A DNA stretch of 64,000 nucleotides from positions 62,001 through 126,000 of the forward strand of contig CADAFP010000002.1 of assembly GCA_902787185.1 (NCBI GenBank), given 5' to 3'. The notes below the pieces were generated by a model that worked only from the letters and a program-made list of their open reading frames with translations, did not search any database and was not told where the DNA came from. A program made the position numbers and the translations under genes. The DNA comes from an uncultured Bacteroidales bacterium. GTDB taxonomy: Bacteria; Bacteroidota; Bacteroidia; Bacteroidales; Muribaculaceae. Below are positions 7,775-16,547 of this stretch, piece after piece (position 1 is the first letter of the stretch; each line of letters opens with the position of its first letter).

Positions 7775-8806
7775 TTAGGGGTGGCGGGTGGTGCCGCGGA
7801 GGACCAGGCGGGTCCTGACGATGCGTTTCTCGGCGTGGTCGCGGGGAAGGGTGCCTTCTACCAGGCCGATGAGGATGTCGGCCGCCTCCTTGCCCACCTG
7901 GGAGCCGCGCTGCTCGACGGTTGTCAGCATCGGGTCACAGACCGTAGCGCGAAAACCGTTGGTGAAGCCGCAGATGCTCACCTGGTCGGGGACAACATAT
8001 CCCAGCCGCTTGACCACCGAGAGGATGCCGATTGCCGTCTCGTCGTTGACCGCGAAGAAGGCGTCGGGCGGGTTTTCCATCTGCATCATGGCAGGGGTGA
8101 TGCGTTCGGCATCGGCTCGGTTGTCACAGATGCGCACCAGTGCCTCGTCCACCTGCAGCCCGTGTTTGTAGAGCGCATCGCGATATCCGTTAAAGCGGTT
8201 CTTGGCGATGACCATATTCATCGACGCGCCATAGAAGGCGATGCGGCGGCAGCCCGTCTCGGCAAGGTGGGAGACGGCGTTCATCGTCCCCTGGTAGTCG
8301 TCCACCACCACCCTGCTGGCGTTTATCGCGGGGCAGATGCGGTCATAGAACACCAACGGCACGCCTGCCGACTCCAGACGCTCGAAGTGGTCATAACGCT
8401 CGGTGTCCTTGGCCTGGGAAACGATGACCCCACACACCTTGTTCTTGAGCATCTCACCACAGATTTGCACTTCACGCTCATAGTTCTCGTTGCTCTTGGC
8501 CACAATCAAGTGATAGCCGCGTGCCGAAGCCTCGCTCTCGATGCCGTCAAGGATGGATGAGAAATAGTAGTGAACCATCTCGGGCATGATCACTCCGATG
8601 GCGCGCGACGGGTTGCGGCGGCTGTGGCGCAGCTGCTCGGCAATCACATTAGGGAAATAATTGTGCTCACGCGCAAATTGCTGGATGGCCCGACGCCGCT
8701 CACGCGAGATACTGGGACTGTCACTGAGCGCCCGTGACACTGTAGCCACCGACACGCCCATCTCTCGGGCGATGTCCTTCATCGTCATTTGTCTATTGTC
8801 ATTCAT
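7775..8806 (-). CDS. LacI-family transcription regulator of the starch locus
   Basis: A 343-residue regulator with the canonical LacI layout. Residues 7-30 (MTMKDIAREMGVSVATVSRALSD) are the helix-turn-helix and hinge, followed by a periplasmic-binding-protein-like sensor domain (from about 70: AIGVIMPEMVHYYFSSILDGIE, VCGVIVSQ, GVPLVFYDR, FFAVNDETAIGIL, VSICGFTN). Ligands are probably starch-derived sugars, judged from position only. It is divergent from susC, with 298 nt between the starts. Two identical palindromes near the promoters of susC and the amylase gene are of LacI type. The palindrome at 8901-8912 also overlaps the expected -33 region of this gene, suggesting self-regulation. In Bacteroides thetaiotaomicron the corresponding locus uses a different activator (SusR). 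Confidence 0.9.
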   Translation of the reverse strand: MNDNRQMTMKDIAREMGVSVATVSRALSDSPSISRERRRAIQQFAREHNYFPNVIAEQLRHSRRNPSRAIGVIMPEMVHYYFSSILDGIESEASARGYHLIVAKSNENYEREVQICGEMLKNKVCGVIVSQAKDTERYDHFERLESAGVPLVFYDRICPAINASRVVVDDYQGTMNAVSHLAETGCRRIAFYGASMNMVIAKNRFNGYRDALYKHGLQVDEALVRICDNRADAERITPAMMQMENPPDAFFAVNDETAIGILSVVKRLGYVVPDQVSICGFTNGFRATVCDPMLTTVEQRGSQVGKEAADILIGLVEGTLPRDHAEKRIVRTRLVLRGTTRHP

Positions 8807-8851
8807 TGCGTTTGAACTTCACTTGATTTGGTAATTAGTGTTGGAATAAGA

Positions 8852-8870
8852 TGAAATCTTCAAGATTTCA
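8852..8870 (+). promoter_or_regulatory. 19-bp palindrome in the lacI leader
   Basis: TGAAATCTT-C-AAGATTTCA is a perfect 9-bp inverted repeat with a single central base. It lies between the regulator start codon and its probable promoter (a TATCTTCG-like box near 8874-8881, one mismatch). It may be a second operator or an mRNA hairpin in the regulator leader. Confidence 0.45.
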
Positions 8871-8900
8871 CGGCGAAGATATAACTAAAAAACGAATTGC

Positions 8901-8912
8901 GCAAACGATTGC
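8901..8912 (+). promoter_or_regulatory. LacI-type operator 1 (GCAAACGATTGC)
   Basis: The sequence has the central CG and the mirrored GCAA/TTGC half sites of LacI-family operators (pattern YGCAAnCGnTTGCA). An identical copy lies at 17895-17906. Here it stands exactly 56 bp upstream of the -7 box TATTTTTG of susC. Being upstream of the promoter, it is better placed for activation than for simple blocking. Assigning it to the adjacent regulator is inference. Confidence 0.75.
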
Positions 8913-8968
8913 ATTTATTTCTTGAAAAATTTAACATTATAAAAAAAGTGAAATCATTTTAAAAATGT

Positions 8969-8976
8969 TATTTTTG
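8969..8976 (+). promoter_or_regulatory. susC promoter -7 box (TATTTTTG)
   Basis: TATTTTTG matches TAnnTTTG, giving a start near 8983 and a leader of about 120 nt. No good TTTG is seen at -33, which fits a promoter that needs an activator at the operator 56 bp upstream. Confidence 0.6.
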
Positions 8977-9104
8977 CCTTGTTATAAAAGCCTTAAAAAG
9001 GTGTGAAATAACCAAATTTGAGGTTTTGCACTGCGGCAACAAAGGATTATGCCAACTGCTAAAATATTGATTACCAAAATAATATTAACTTTAAAAATTT
9101 AAAA

Positions 9105-12100
9105 ATGAAGCAGGTAAACATCAGAATTCCTATTAGGATTCTAACCCTCGTGATGGGACTTTTCCTGTCGCTGGGAGCCTATGCACAGATTACTGTGAAT
9201 GGCCTTGTGAAGGATGCTACCGGCGAGCCTGTCATCGGTGCGAGTGTTCGCATCGTCGGCACCACACAGGGTACTGTTACCGATTTTGACGGTAACTTCA
9301 CCCTCGAAGGAGTGCCCAAGGGCGCCAAGCTCCAAATTTCGTCTGTTGGTTACGACACCCAGGAGGTGACGGCAGCCAGCGAAGTTATCGTCACCCTTGC
9401 CGAGAACACCAAGATGCTCGAAAGTCTGGTGGTCATCGGTTACGGTGTAGTCAAGAAAAACGACTTGACCGGTTCGGTAACGGCCCTCAAGCCCGATGCC
9501 AAGAACAAGGGTGTCGTTGTGAGCGCTCAAGACATGCTGAGCGGTAAGGTTGCCGGTGTGAGCGTCACCAGCGGTGACGGTAGCCCCGGTGGCGGTTCCA
9601 CCATCCGCATCCGCGGTGGTTCGTCACTGAACGCCAGCAACAACCCGCTGATTGTTATCGACGGTATCGCCATGGATAACAACGGCGTGAGCGGTCTGTC
9701 CAACCCCCTGTCACTGGTCAACCCCCAGGACATCGAGAGCTTCAACGTGTTGAAGGACGCATCGGCCACCGCCATCTACGGTAGCCGTGGTTCTAACGGT
9801 GTCATCATCATCACCACCAAGAAGGGCCGTCGCGGCCAGCGTCCTCAGTTGTCCTACAACGGTAGTGTGACCTTGAGCATGAAGAAGAGTACCATCGACG
9901 TGATGGACGGTGACGAGTACCGTGCCTTCGTGAAGGATATCTTCGCCGGCGACACCCGTGAGGAGACCGCCTTGTCGCTGCTGGGCAACGCCAACACCGA
10001 CTGGCAGAACGAGATTTATCGCACCGCCTTGAGTCACGACCACAACGTGACGCTGGCCGGTTCGGTTAAGGACTTCCTGCCCTACCGCTTGTCGGTAGGT
10101 TACACTGACCAGCAGGGTATCCTCAAGACCTCGGACTTCAAACGTGTCACCACGGCGTTGAACCTGAATCCCTCGTTCTTTGAGGACCACCTGACGCTGA
10201 ACCTGAACGGCAAGCTGGCGTGGACCAAGTCACGCTGGGCCGACACTGGTGCTGTGGGCAATGCCGTGCGCATGGACCCGACACAGCCCATCTATTCCAA
10301 TGACCCGATGTATAGTGTTGTGGGCGGTTACTTTGACTGGCTGCAGTTGAACCCCACCGATCCCGGTTGGGGCGAGTACACCAAGAACGGCAACGCACCC
10401 TACAACCCCGTCGCTATGCTCGACAACCATGACAACACGGGTTGGTCACACGCCTTCATCGGCACTGCCGACATCGACTACAAGGTTCACGGTTTTGAGG
10501 ATTTGAGGCTCCACCTCACCTTGGGTGGTGACTTCACTGGCGGCCACGGCCACAACATCAGTGCCAACGTCTCCAACACCTCTAACTACTACGGCAACAA
10601 CAGTTACTACACGCAGACCAAGGAGAACTTGCAGTTGAGCACCTATGCCCAGTACTTCAAGGACTTCAACGACATGCATCACTTCGACATCATGGCCGGT
10701 TACGAGTGGCAGCACAACTGGCGCAAGGAGTATAACGAGTCATGGGGCACCTATCCCGGCAACTCGTCGCTGGTCTTCACTGATAAGGATGCCGAAAAAG
10801 AAGGTGCCCTCTCAGGAGGCCCTGGCCAGTGGATTCCCAGTTACAACTACCACATCGGCGATCCCAAGGCCGGTATGATTTACGGCGACGGCATCTACAT
10901 GCAGCAGAACGGTCTGGGTTACCGCACTGAGAACTACCTGGTATCGTTCTTTGGCCGTACCAACTACACCTATGCCAACCGTTACCTGTTGACCTTCACC
11001 CTGCGTTACGACGGTTCGTCCCGCTTCAAGAAGCACTGGGCACTGTTCCCGTCGGCAGCCCTGGCATGGAAGATCAACGAGGAAGACTTCATGAAGGGTG
11101 GCCCCTTCAGCGACCTGAAACTGCGCCTCGGTTGGGGTAAGACCGGTCAGCAGGAAGGCATCGGTGACTACAACTACTTCAACAACTACGTGATCAGCAA
11201 CGGTAGCGTGGGTTCATTCTACGACCTGGTTGGTGACGGCTCCAAGGCCAAGCCCAACGTCTATAACCCCGAGCTCAAGTGGGAGACCACCACGACGACC
11301 AACATCGGTATTGACTGGGGTATCATGAACCAGCGCCTGAGCGGTAGCATCGATTGGTACTATCGCAAGACCACCGACCTGCTGAACTGGACTGCCTTCT
11401 CGGCACTGACCAGCTTCAAGAACGCCTTCTTCAAGAACATCGGTTCGCTGCGCAATACCGGTATCGAGTTCTCACTGAACTGGAAGGCCATCTCCACCAC
11501 CGATCTGTTGTGGAACATCGACTACAACTTGACCTACAACAGCAACGAGATCACCGAGTTGCTCGACAAGGATCCCACCTTCAAGGTAATGACTGGCGGC
11601 ATCGGCATCAACGGTAACGTCCAGGCTCACGCCGTGGGACATCCCGCCAGCAGCTTCTACGTACTGCAGCAGGTTTATGATGTGAACGGCAAGCCCATCG
11701 AGGGTCAGGTCGTTGACCGCAACGGTGACGGTGTCATCAGTGAGGATGACAAGTACTTCTACAAGTCACCGCATGCTCCCGTGACCATGGGTCTGGCATC
11801 GCGTCTGGACTGGAAGAACTGGGACTTTGGCTTCAGCCTGCGTGCCAGCATCGGCAACTACATGTACAACAACGTGATGCAGGGTTACCACAACACCAGT
11901 TCCGCATCTGTACTCGAGGCCGTTTCGGGTTTCTACCTGAACAACCGTCCCGTGAAGTCGGTAGAGCTGGGTTGGCAGACTTATGACAACAACTCCATCA
12001 TGACCGACTATTGGGTACAGAACGCCTCGTTCCTCAAGTGTGACAACATCACGCTGGGTTACAGCTTCGGCGGCCTGTTCAAGCGCAACAGCTATGACGG

Positions 12101-12248
12101 CGTCAGCGGACGTGTCTATGCTACCGCCAGCAACGTGTTCTGCATCACCAAGTATGACGGTATCGATCCCGAGATCTTCGGCGGTATCGGTGGTGACATC
12201 TTCCCCCGTCCCATTTCGTTCATCCTTGGTTTGAGTCTGAACTTCTGA
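9105..12248 (+). CDS. susC: SusC-like TonB-dependent outer-membrane transporter
   Basis: A 1047-residue outer-membrane transporter that imports glycan oligomers with energy from TonB. Order: signal peptide (1-28), carboxypeptidase-regulatory-like domain (about 29-105, VNGLVKDATGEPVIGASV), TonB-box and plug (about 110-245: VVIGYG, SGKVAGVSV, IRIRGGSSL, NVLKDASATAIYGSRGSNGV), and a 22-stranded barrel ending GLSLNF. All are characteristic of SusC/RagA. It is first in a run susC-susD-susE-susF-like, with 44 nt to susD, and has its own promoter and operator. The downstream amylases point to starch as the substrate. Confidence 0.95.
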   Translation: MKQVNIRIPIRILTLVMGLFLSLGAYAQITVNGLVKDATGEPVIGASVRIVGTTQGTVTDFDGNFTLEGVPKGAKLQISSVGYDTQEVTAASEVIVTLAENTKMLESLVVIGYGVVKKNDLTGSVTALKPDAKNKGVVVSAQDMLSGKVAGVSVTSGDGSPGGGSTIRIRGGSSLNASNNPLIVIDGIAMDNNGVSGLSNPLSLVNPQDIESFNVLKDASATAIYGSRGSNGVIIITTKKGRRGQRPQLSYNGSVTLSMKKSTIDVMDGDEYRAFVKDIFAGDTREETALSLLGNANTDWQNEIYRTALSHDHNVTLAGSVKDFLPYRLSVGYTDQQGILKTSDFKRVTTALNLNPSFFEDHLTLNLNGKLAWTKSRWADTGAVGNAVRMDPTQPIYSNDPMYSVVGGYFDWLQLNPTDPGWGEYTKNGNAPYNPVAMLDNHDNTGWSHAFIGTADIDYKVHGFEDLRLHLTLGGDFTGGHGHNISANVSNTSNYYGNNSYYTQTKENLQLSTYAQYFKDFNDMHHFDIMAGYEWQHNWRKEYNESWGTYPGNSSLVFTDKDAEKEGALSGGPGQWIPSYNYHIGDPKAGMIYGDGIYMQQNGLGYRTENYLVSFFGRTNYTYANRYLLTFTLRYDGSSRFKKHWALFPSAALAWKINEEDFMKGGPFSDLKLRLGWGKTGQQEGIGDYNYFNNYVISNGSVGSFYDLVGDGSKAKPNVYNPELKWETTTTTNIGIDWGIMNQRLSGSIDWYYRKTTDLLNWTAFSALTSFKNAFFKNIGSLRNTGIEFSLNWKAISTTDLLWNIDYNLTYNSNEITELLDKDPTFKVMTGGIGINGNVQAHAVGHPASSFYVLQQVYDVNGKPIEGQVVDRNGDGVISEDDKYFYKSPHAPVTMGLASRLDWKNWDFGFSLRASIGNYMYNNVMQGYHNTSSASVLEAVSGFYLNNRPVKSVELGWQTYDNNSIMTDYWVQNASFLKCDNITLGYSFGGLFKRNSYDGVSGRVYATASNVFCITKYDGIDPEIFGGIGGDIFPRPISFILGLSLNF

Positions 12249-12292
12249 TTACGTTGACAGATTATAACTAATTTTTCATCAGAGATACGACA

Positions 12293-13948
12293 ATGAATAA
12301 GTTTTTCAAATATATACAATGTGCAGTTGCCGCCCTGTTGATGGTCGGAGGTCTGTCCTCCTGTATCAACGACCTGGACGTCGAGCCTATCGACCCCGCG
12401 CTGAAGAGCGACGTGACTGTTGAGCAGATGTTCAACAAATGCTACTCGGTGTTTGCCACATCGGGCAACAACGGCGGTGATGACAATGTTGACGTTGATG
12501 GTTTGGACGGCGGTTTCCAGCACAAGTTCCGCCAGATGTGGAACTCCAACGAGTTGACCACCGACGAGGCCATCTGCGGCTGGGGCGACACCGGTATTCC
12601 CGAGTATTGCCACAACACCTATGACGCCAGCCACCCGATGCTGCGCGGTTACTACTACGGTCTGTGTATCGGCATCACCTTCTGCAACCATTATATGGAG
12701 AAGTTTGCCGACCATGACGCCACGATGACTGCCGAGATTCGCTTCCTGCGTGCCTTCCAGTACTTCCTGTTGACCGATGCCTTTGGCAACATTCCCTTCT
12801 CAACCGTCATCTCGGGTGAGGATCCTGAACAGTTGCCCCGCGCCGAGGTTTGCCAATTCATCGAGCAAGAATTGCTCGACATCATTGGAGAAGGCAGTGG
12901 TGATCAAATCCTTAACGATCCTGCTCCCAAGAAGTTTGGTCAGGAAGGTTACGGCCGTGTTGACAAGGCTGCTGCATGGATGCTGCTGGCCCGTCTGTAC
13001 CTGAACTGGGAAGTTTATACCGGCACTGCACGCTGGCAAGATGCCGCCGACTATGCCGAGAAGGTCATCAACTCGGCCTACAAACTGCACACCGATGGTT
13101 ATGCTGGCGTGGGCACTGACGGTATCTATCGCGAGTACACAGCCTATCAGATGCTGTTCATGGGTGACAACAGCACCAACGGCGCTACTGAAGAGGCCCT
13201 GTTCCCCGTTATTCAGGACGGTCAGCGCACCACCTCGTGGGGCGGTACCAACTTCCTGATTTGCTCCACCGTGGATGCCGATTGTCATCCCAACATGTAT
13301 GATGCCAGTGAGGTGAACGGCTTGTATGACAACAGCACCTGGGGTGGCAACCGTGCCCGTCCCGAGTTGATCAGGCAGTTCTTCCCCAACGATGACGCTC
13401 CCGAGGCTCACGCCTATGAGGTATATGAGGCTGCTGGCGACGACCGCGCTCTGTTTGAGACCGCTGGTCGCCACCTGAATGTGGAGAATGAGTCAGACTT
13501 CACCTATGGCTATGCCATCGTCAAGTTCAACAACTTCAAGTGTGACGGCAGCACAGGCAAGAGCATTACCTTTGCCGACTCCCACCTGTTCTACATCCGC
13601 AAGGCTGAGGCCTATCTGACCTATGCCGAGGCAATGGCCCGCATGGGTAACACCGATGCAGCTAAGGACGCCATCAACATCCTGCGCCGTCGTGCTCACG
13701 CCACCGATTTGCGTAGCGTGACACTCGACCAGATCCTGTCGGAGTGGAGCCGCGAGTTCTACTTCGAGGGCCGTCGCCGCATGGATTTGATCCGCTTTGG
13801 CAAGTTTGGCGGCAACAACGATTACCTGTGGCAGTGGAAGGGTGGTGCCTACGAGGGTCGTCCCTTCTCGGCCGACCGCAATGTGTTTGCTATCCCCAAC
13901 GATGACCTGATTGCCAATCCCAAGCTGAAACAGAATCCGGGTTATTGA
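12293..13948 (+). CDS. susD: SusD-like surface glycan-binding lipoprotein
   Basis: A 551-residue lipoprotein (signal ending LSSC, Cys24) that caps the SusC barrel and hands over glycan. The SusD/RagB fold is shown by the TPR-like segments (RFLRAFQYFLLTDAFGNIP, AAWMLLARLYLNWEVYTG), by EWSREFYFEGRRRMDLIRFG and by the terminal NPGY that ends most SusD proteins. It begins 44 nt after susC. A close relative of this protein forms residues about 238-743 of the large fusion protein at 41624-46003, with shared stretches such as WNSNELTTDEAIC and EFYFEGRRRMDLIRF. Confidence 0.95.
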   Translation: MNKFFKYIQCAVAALLMVGGLSSCINDLDVEPIDPALKSDVTVEQMFNKCYSVFATSGNNGGDDNVDVDGLDGGFQHKFRQMWNSNELTTDEAICGWGDTGIPEYCHNTYDASHPMLRGYYYGLCIGITFCNHYMEKFADHDATMTAEIRFLRAFQYFLLTDAFGNIPFSTVISGEDPEQLPRAEVCQFIEQELLDIIGEGSGDQILNDPAPKKFGQEGYGRVDKAAAWMLLARLYLNWEVYTGTARWQDAADYAEKVINSAYKLHTDGYAGVGTDGIYREYTAYQMLFMGDNSTNGATEEALFPVIQDGQRTTSWGGTNFLICSTVDADCHPNMYDASEVNGLYDNSTWGGNRARPELIRQFFPNDDAPEAHAYEVYEAAGDDRALFETAGRHLNVENESDFTYGYAIVKFNNFKCDGSTGKSITFADSHLFYIRKAEAYLTYAEAMARMGNTDAAKDAINILRRRAHATDLRSVTLDQILSEWSREFYFEGRRRMDLIRFGKFGGNNDYLWQWKGGAYEGRPFSADRNVFAIPNDDLIANPKLKQNPGY

Positions 13949-13991
13949 TGTGCTACAGTAATGTCTAACATTAATTAAAGACAACAAGAAC

Positions 13992-15185
13992 ATGAAAAAG
14001 ATATTTTTATCATCACTGATGCTGTTGAGCATGGCGATTGTGTTCACGTCGTGTGAGAGTGACCGCGATTCCAACCCCACGCTGATTCAACCCACCGGGT
14101 TCACGCTCAACAACCCTGTTCAAAACAATGTTGACCTGGCTTACTCCACTTCGATACCCTTCACCTGGTCGCACCCCGACTATGGTGGCTGGCCTGCTGC
14201 TGTGGACTATCAGTTTGAGGTGTCTCCCACCAATGACTGGTCTGTTTCGGTTGCCGACGCCAAGGCCGACGAGAGCCTGGTGCCCACCTATGACATCATC
14301 AAGTCAGTCTTCGCTTCCTGCTCCGGTGAGCTCAATGCCGTGGATCTTGCCAAGGCCATCGTGAGAATCGAGCAGTGGGACGAGGAGAGTGTGATTCCCG
14401 AGGACATGACCATCTGGCTGCGCCTGAGCGCTTCGACTCCCGGCGCCACCACCATCCACTCCAATCCTGTGAGCCTCACCGTGAAGCCCTATTACATCAA
14501 CGCTTCGGAGGTTTACGACATTTGGTACATGGTGGGTAACTGCATCGGCAGCAAGGAATGGGCTAATGATGCTACCGGTATTGGTCTCGGCCTTATCCCG
14601 ACGTATCCTGCTTACGATACCGACGGCTCCTTCATGGCAGGCTCGATGTATGTGGGCTACTTCCCCGAGGGTGGCCAGTTCAAGTTCGTGCATGTGCCCG
14701 GTAGCTGGGATGAACAGCTCACCTTCACCAATGTGAAGAATCCTGGTAGCTTCCTGTCTGATGAGGATGGCGACAACCACAACATCGGCATCAAGGAGTC
14801 TGGTTACTACATGATATTGATTAGCGGCGATGGCGATATCACTATCCAGAAGTATGAGAAGGAAGCCACCGTCTATAACATGATTACCTTGCCTGGTGAT
14901 TATCAGGAATGGAAGGTTGAGGACAATGCGATGACGCCTGTCAGCACGATGGATAACCTCATCAACCACGACTGGTTTGTTGAACAGACCTTTGCCGAGG
15001 ATGGTGGAGTCAAGTTCGCTGCTAACGGCGGTTGGGACATGAGTTGGGGCAATGCCACCGACTTCCCCTATGGTCTTGGCAACCAGAACAGTGATAACAA
15101 CATCAAGGTTCCCGCAGGCACGTACTACATCATGTTCAACGACATTATGGGTACTTACACCTTTATCCCCAAGCAGAGTAATTAA
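13992..15185 (+). CDS. susE: SusE-like starch-binding lipoprotein
   Basis: A 397-residue lipoprotein (signal ending FTSC, Cys21). The N-terminal part (about 35-175) is the SusE-type Ig-like domain (FTLNNP, FTWSHPDYGG, YQFEVSPTNDWSVSV). It is followed by two starch-binding modules starting near 180 (YDIWYMVGNCIGSKEW) and 290 (YNMITLPGDYQEW), each with the aromatic W-containing strands that bind alpha-glucans. It acts at the cell surface with SusC and SusD. It starts 43 nt after susD. The large fusion gene at 41624 carries a near copy of this domain set. Confidence 0.85.
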   Translation: MKKIFLSSLMLLSMAIVFTSCESDRDSNPTLIQPTGFTLNNPVQNNVDLAYSTSIPFTWSHPDYGGWPAAVDYQFEVSPTNDWSVSVADAKADESLVPTYDIIKSVFASCSGELNAVDLAKAIVRIEQWDEESVIPEDMTIWLRLSASTPGATTIHSNPVSLTVKPYYINASEVYDIWYMVGNCIGSKEWANDATGIGLGLIPTYPAYDTDGSFMAGSMYVGYFPEGGQFKFVHVPGSWDEQLTFTNVKNPGSFLSDEDGDNHNIGIKESGYYMILISGDGDITIQKYEKEATVYNMITLPGDYQEWKVEDNAMTPVSTMDNLINHDWFVEQTFAEDGGVKFAANGGWDMSWGNATDFPYGLGNQNSDNNIKVPAGTYYIMFNDIMGTYTFIPKQSN

Positions 15186-15190
15186 TAACA

Positions 15191-15276
15191 AGCTTTTAGC
15201 TTTTAGCAATTAGCCGATAGCAGGCAACGGCATTGCAAGCTAAAGACTAAGCGCTAAAAGCTAAGAGCTAAAAACT
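15191..15276. repeat. Intergenic inverted repeat between susE and susF
   Basis: Units of the type AGCTTTT and GCTAAAA recur. The left arm (15191-15207) pairs with 15253-15269 with one mismatch in 17, forming a long hairpin in the susE-susF mRNA. No T tract follows, so it is not an ordinary terminator. It could trim or protect mRNA ends and so alter the ratio of upstream to downstream products. Confidence 0.7.
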
Positions 15277-15289
15277 AAGAATAAAGAAA

Positions 15290-16378
15290 ATGAAGAAGTT
15301 TTTATATATCGCAGCAATGGCCCTGTTACTGGCCGGATGTAGCGAAGACTACAAGGACTGGGCAGAGCCTCAAGTCAACCCCCAGGGCGCAGACATTGTT
15401 TTCGGTTCTGCTACCGCCAGCGAGGTTGGACTGATTGACTATGCACAGATCCCTGCAGGCACCGAGACTGTGAAGGTGTGCGACATGACAATTCCAGGCA
15501 CGTCGGACACGACCTACCATGCCGAGACCTACATCCTGCTCGATGGCGAGACCTATGTCATCAGCAACGATGGATACATGGATGCCAACGAGCTGAACCA
15601 GTATGTCGTTGACCACTATGGCCGCGCCATGGAGCAGCGTGACATTCCCGCCCGCATCAAGTGGGTGATGACCAATGGCAAGACCGCCACCACGATGACC
15701 AGCGACGAGTTTAAGGTTCACGTCATCCTTGCTCCGCTCACCATTCCCGACCTGTGGTACCTGGTAGGTTCCGGTTTCGGCGATGGCAAGTGGACCAACA
15801 AGGGCATGGAGAGTGTCGGCGTATCGATGACGCCCATGTACGGCACACCTGGTTCACTCAACATCTTGAAGTGGGTGGGTTATCTTTCAGCCCGCAATAC
15901 GTTCAAAATTATCCACACTCCTGGTCAGAGCGAGCAGCTCAGTATGGTTGACGGTGTCATCGCCCACAACGATGGCGCCGGCGGCAACATCCGTATTACC
16001 GAATCCGGTTACTATGAGATTACGGTCAACTCCGACACTTATGAAGTGACTGTCGAGAAGGTGGACATCGCCCCTGGTGTATATACTATGATTGGTATGC
16101 CTGGCAATTATCAGGGCTGGAATCCTGCCGAGAACTTGATGACGGCAGTGAACACCAAGAACGAGAACCACGACTGGATTGTGAAGGACTTTGTAATCAC
16201 CGAGTCCACCACGCTCAAGTTTGCCGCCGACGGCACTTGGGATGTGAACTGGGGTGCTGGCGCTGCCTTCCCCGTGGGCGAAGGTGTGCAGAACGGAAAT
16301 GACATTCCTGTCCCCCCAGGCACCTACACCGTGATGTTCAACGACATCCTGGGTTACTACTACTTCATGGAGCAGTAA
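15290..16378 (+). CDS. susF: SusF-like starch-binding lipoprotein
   Basis: A 362-residue lipoprotein (signal ending LAGC, Cys17). The first part (about 30-150) is an Ig-like domain. Two starch-binding modules follow: about 155-265 (PDLWYLVGSGFGDGKW to VTVEKVDIA) and 268-362 (YTMIGMPGNYQGWNP to DILGYYYFMEQ). It is predicted to bind starch at the surface beside SusE. The C-terminal modules are strikingly like the last 210 residues of the fusion protein at 41624-46003 (FKIIHTPG, SEQLSMVDGVIA, YTVMFNDILGYYYFM in both). Its leader is separated from susE by a hairpin-forming repeat. Confidence 0.85.
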   Translation: MKKFLYIAAMALLLAGCSEDYKDWAEPQVNPQGADIVFGSATASEVGLIDYAQIPAGTETVKVCDMTIPGTSDTTYHAETYILLDGETYVISNDGYMDANELNQYVVDHYGRAMEQRDIPARIKWVMTNGKTATTMTSDEFKVHVILAPLTIPDLWYLVGSGFGDGKWTNKGMESVGVSMTPMYGTPGSLNILKWVGYLSARNTFKIIHTPGQSEQLSMVDGVIAHNDGAGGNIRITESGYYEITVNSDTYEVTVEKVDIAPGVYTMIGMPGNYQGWNPAENLMTAVNTKNENHDWIVKDFVITESTTLKFAADGTWDVNWGAGAAFPVGEGVQNGNDIPVPPGTYTVMFNDILGYYYFMEQ

Positions 16379-16390
16379 CTTGTCAAATCG

Positions 16391-16489
16391 AGTTGTAAGT
16401 TTTAAGTTTTTGGTTTTAAGATAAGAATACCATAGTCTCATCATTTTTCAGGCGACAGTAATCGTACTAAAAACTTAAAACTTACAACT
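16391..16489. repeat. Perfect 21-bp inverted repeat between susF and the next gene
   Basis: Positions 16391-16411 are the exact reverse complement of 16469-16489, with 57 nt between. The arms are built from short AAGTTTT/AAAACTT units. It resembles the repeat upstream of susF and could mark an mRNA end or slow transcription. Not a standard terminator. Confidence 0.75.
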
Positions 16490-16547
16490 TAAAACTAAGA
16501 TTACTTTTTTATTCACATTATTAATCTATAATCTTTTAAATTCTATT

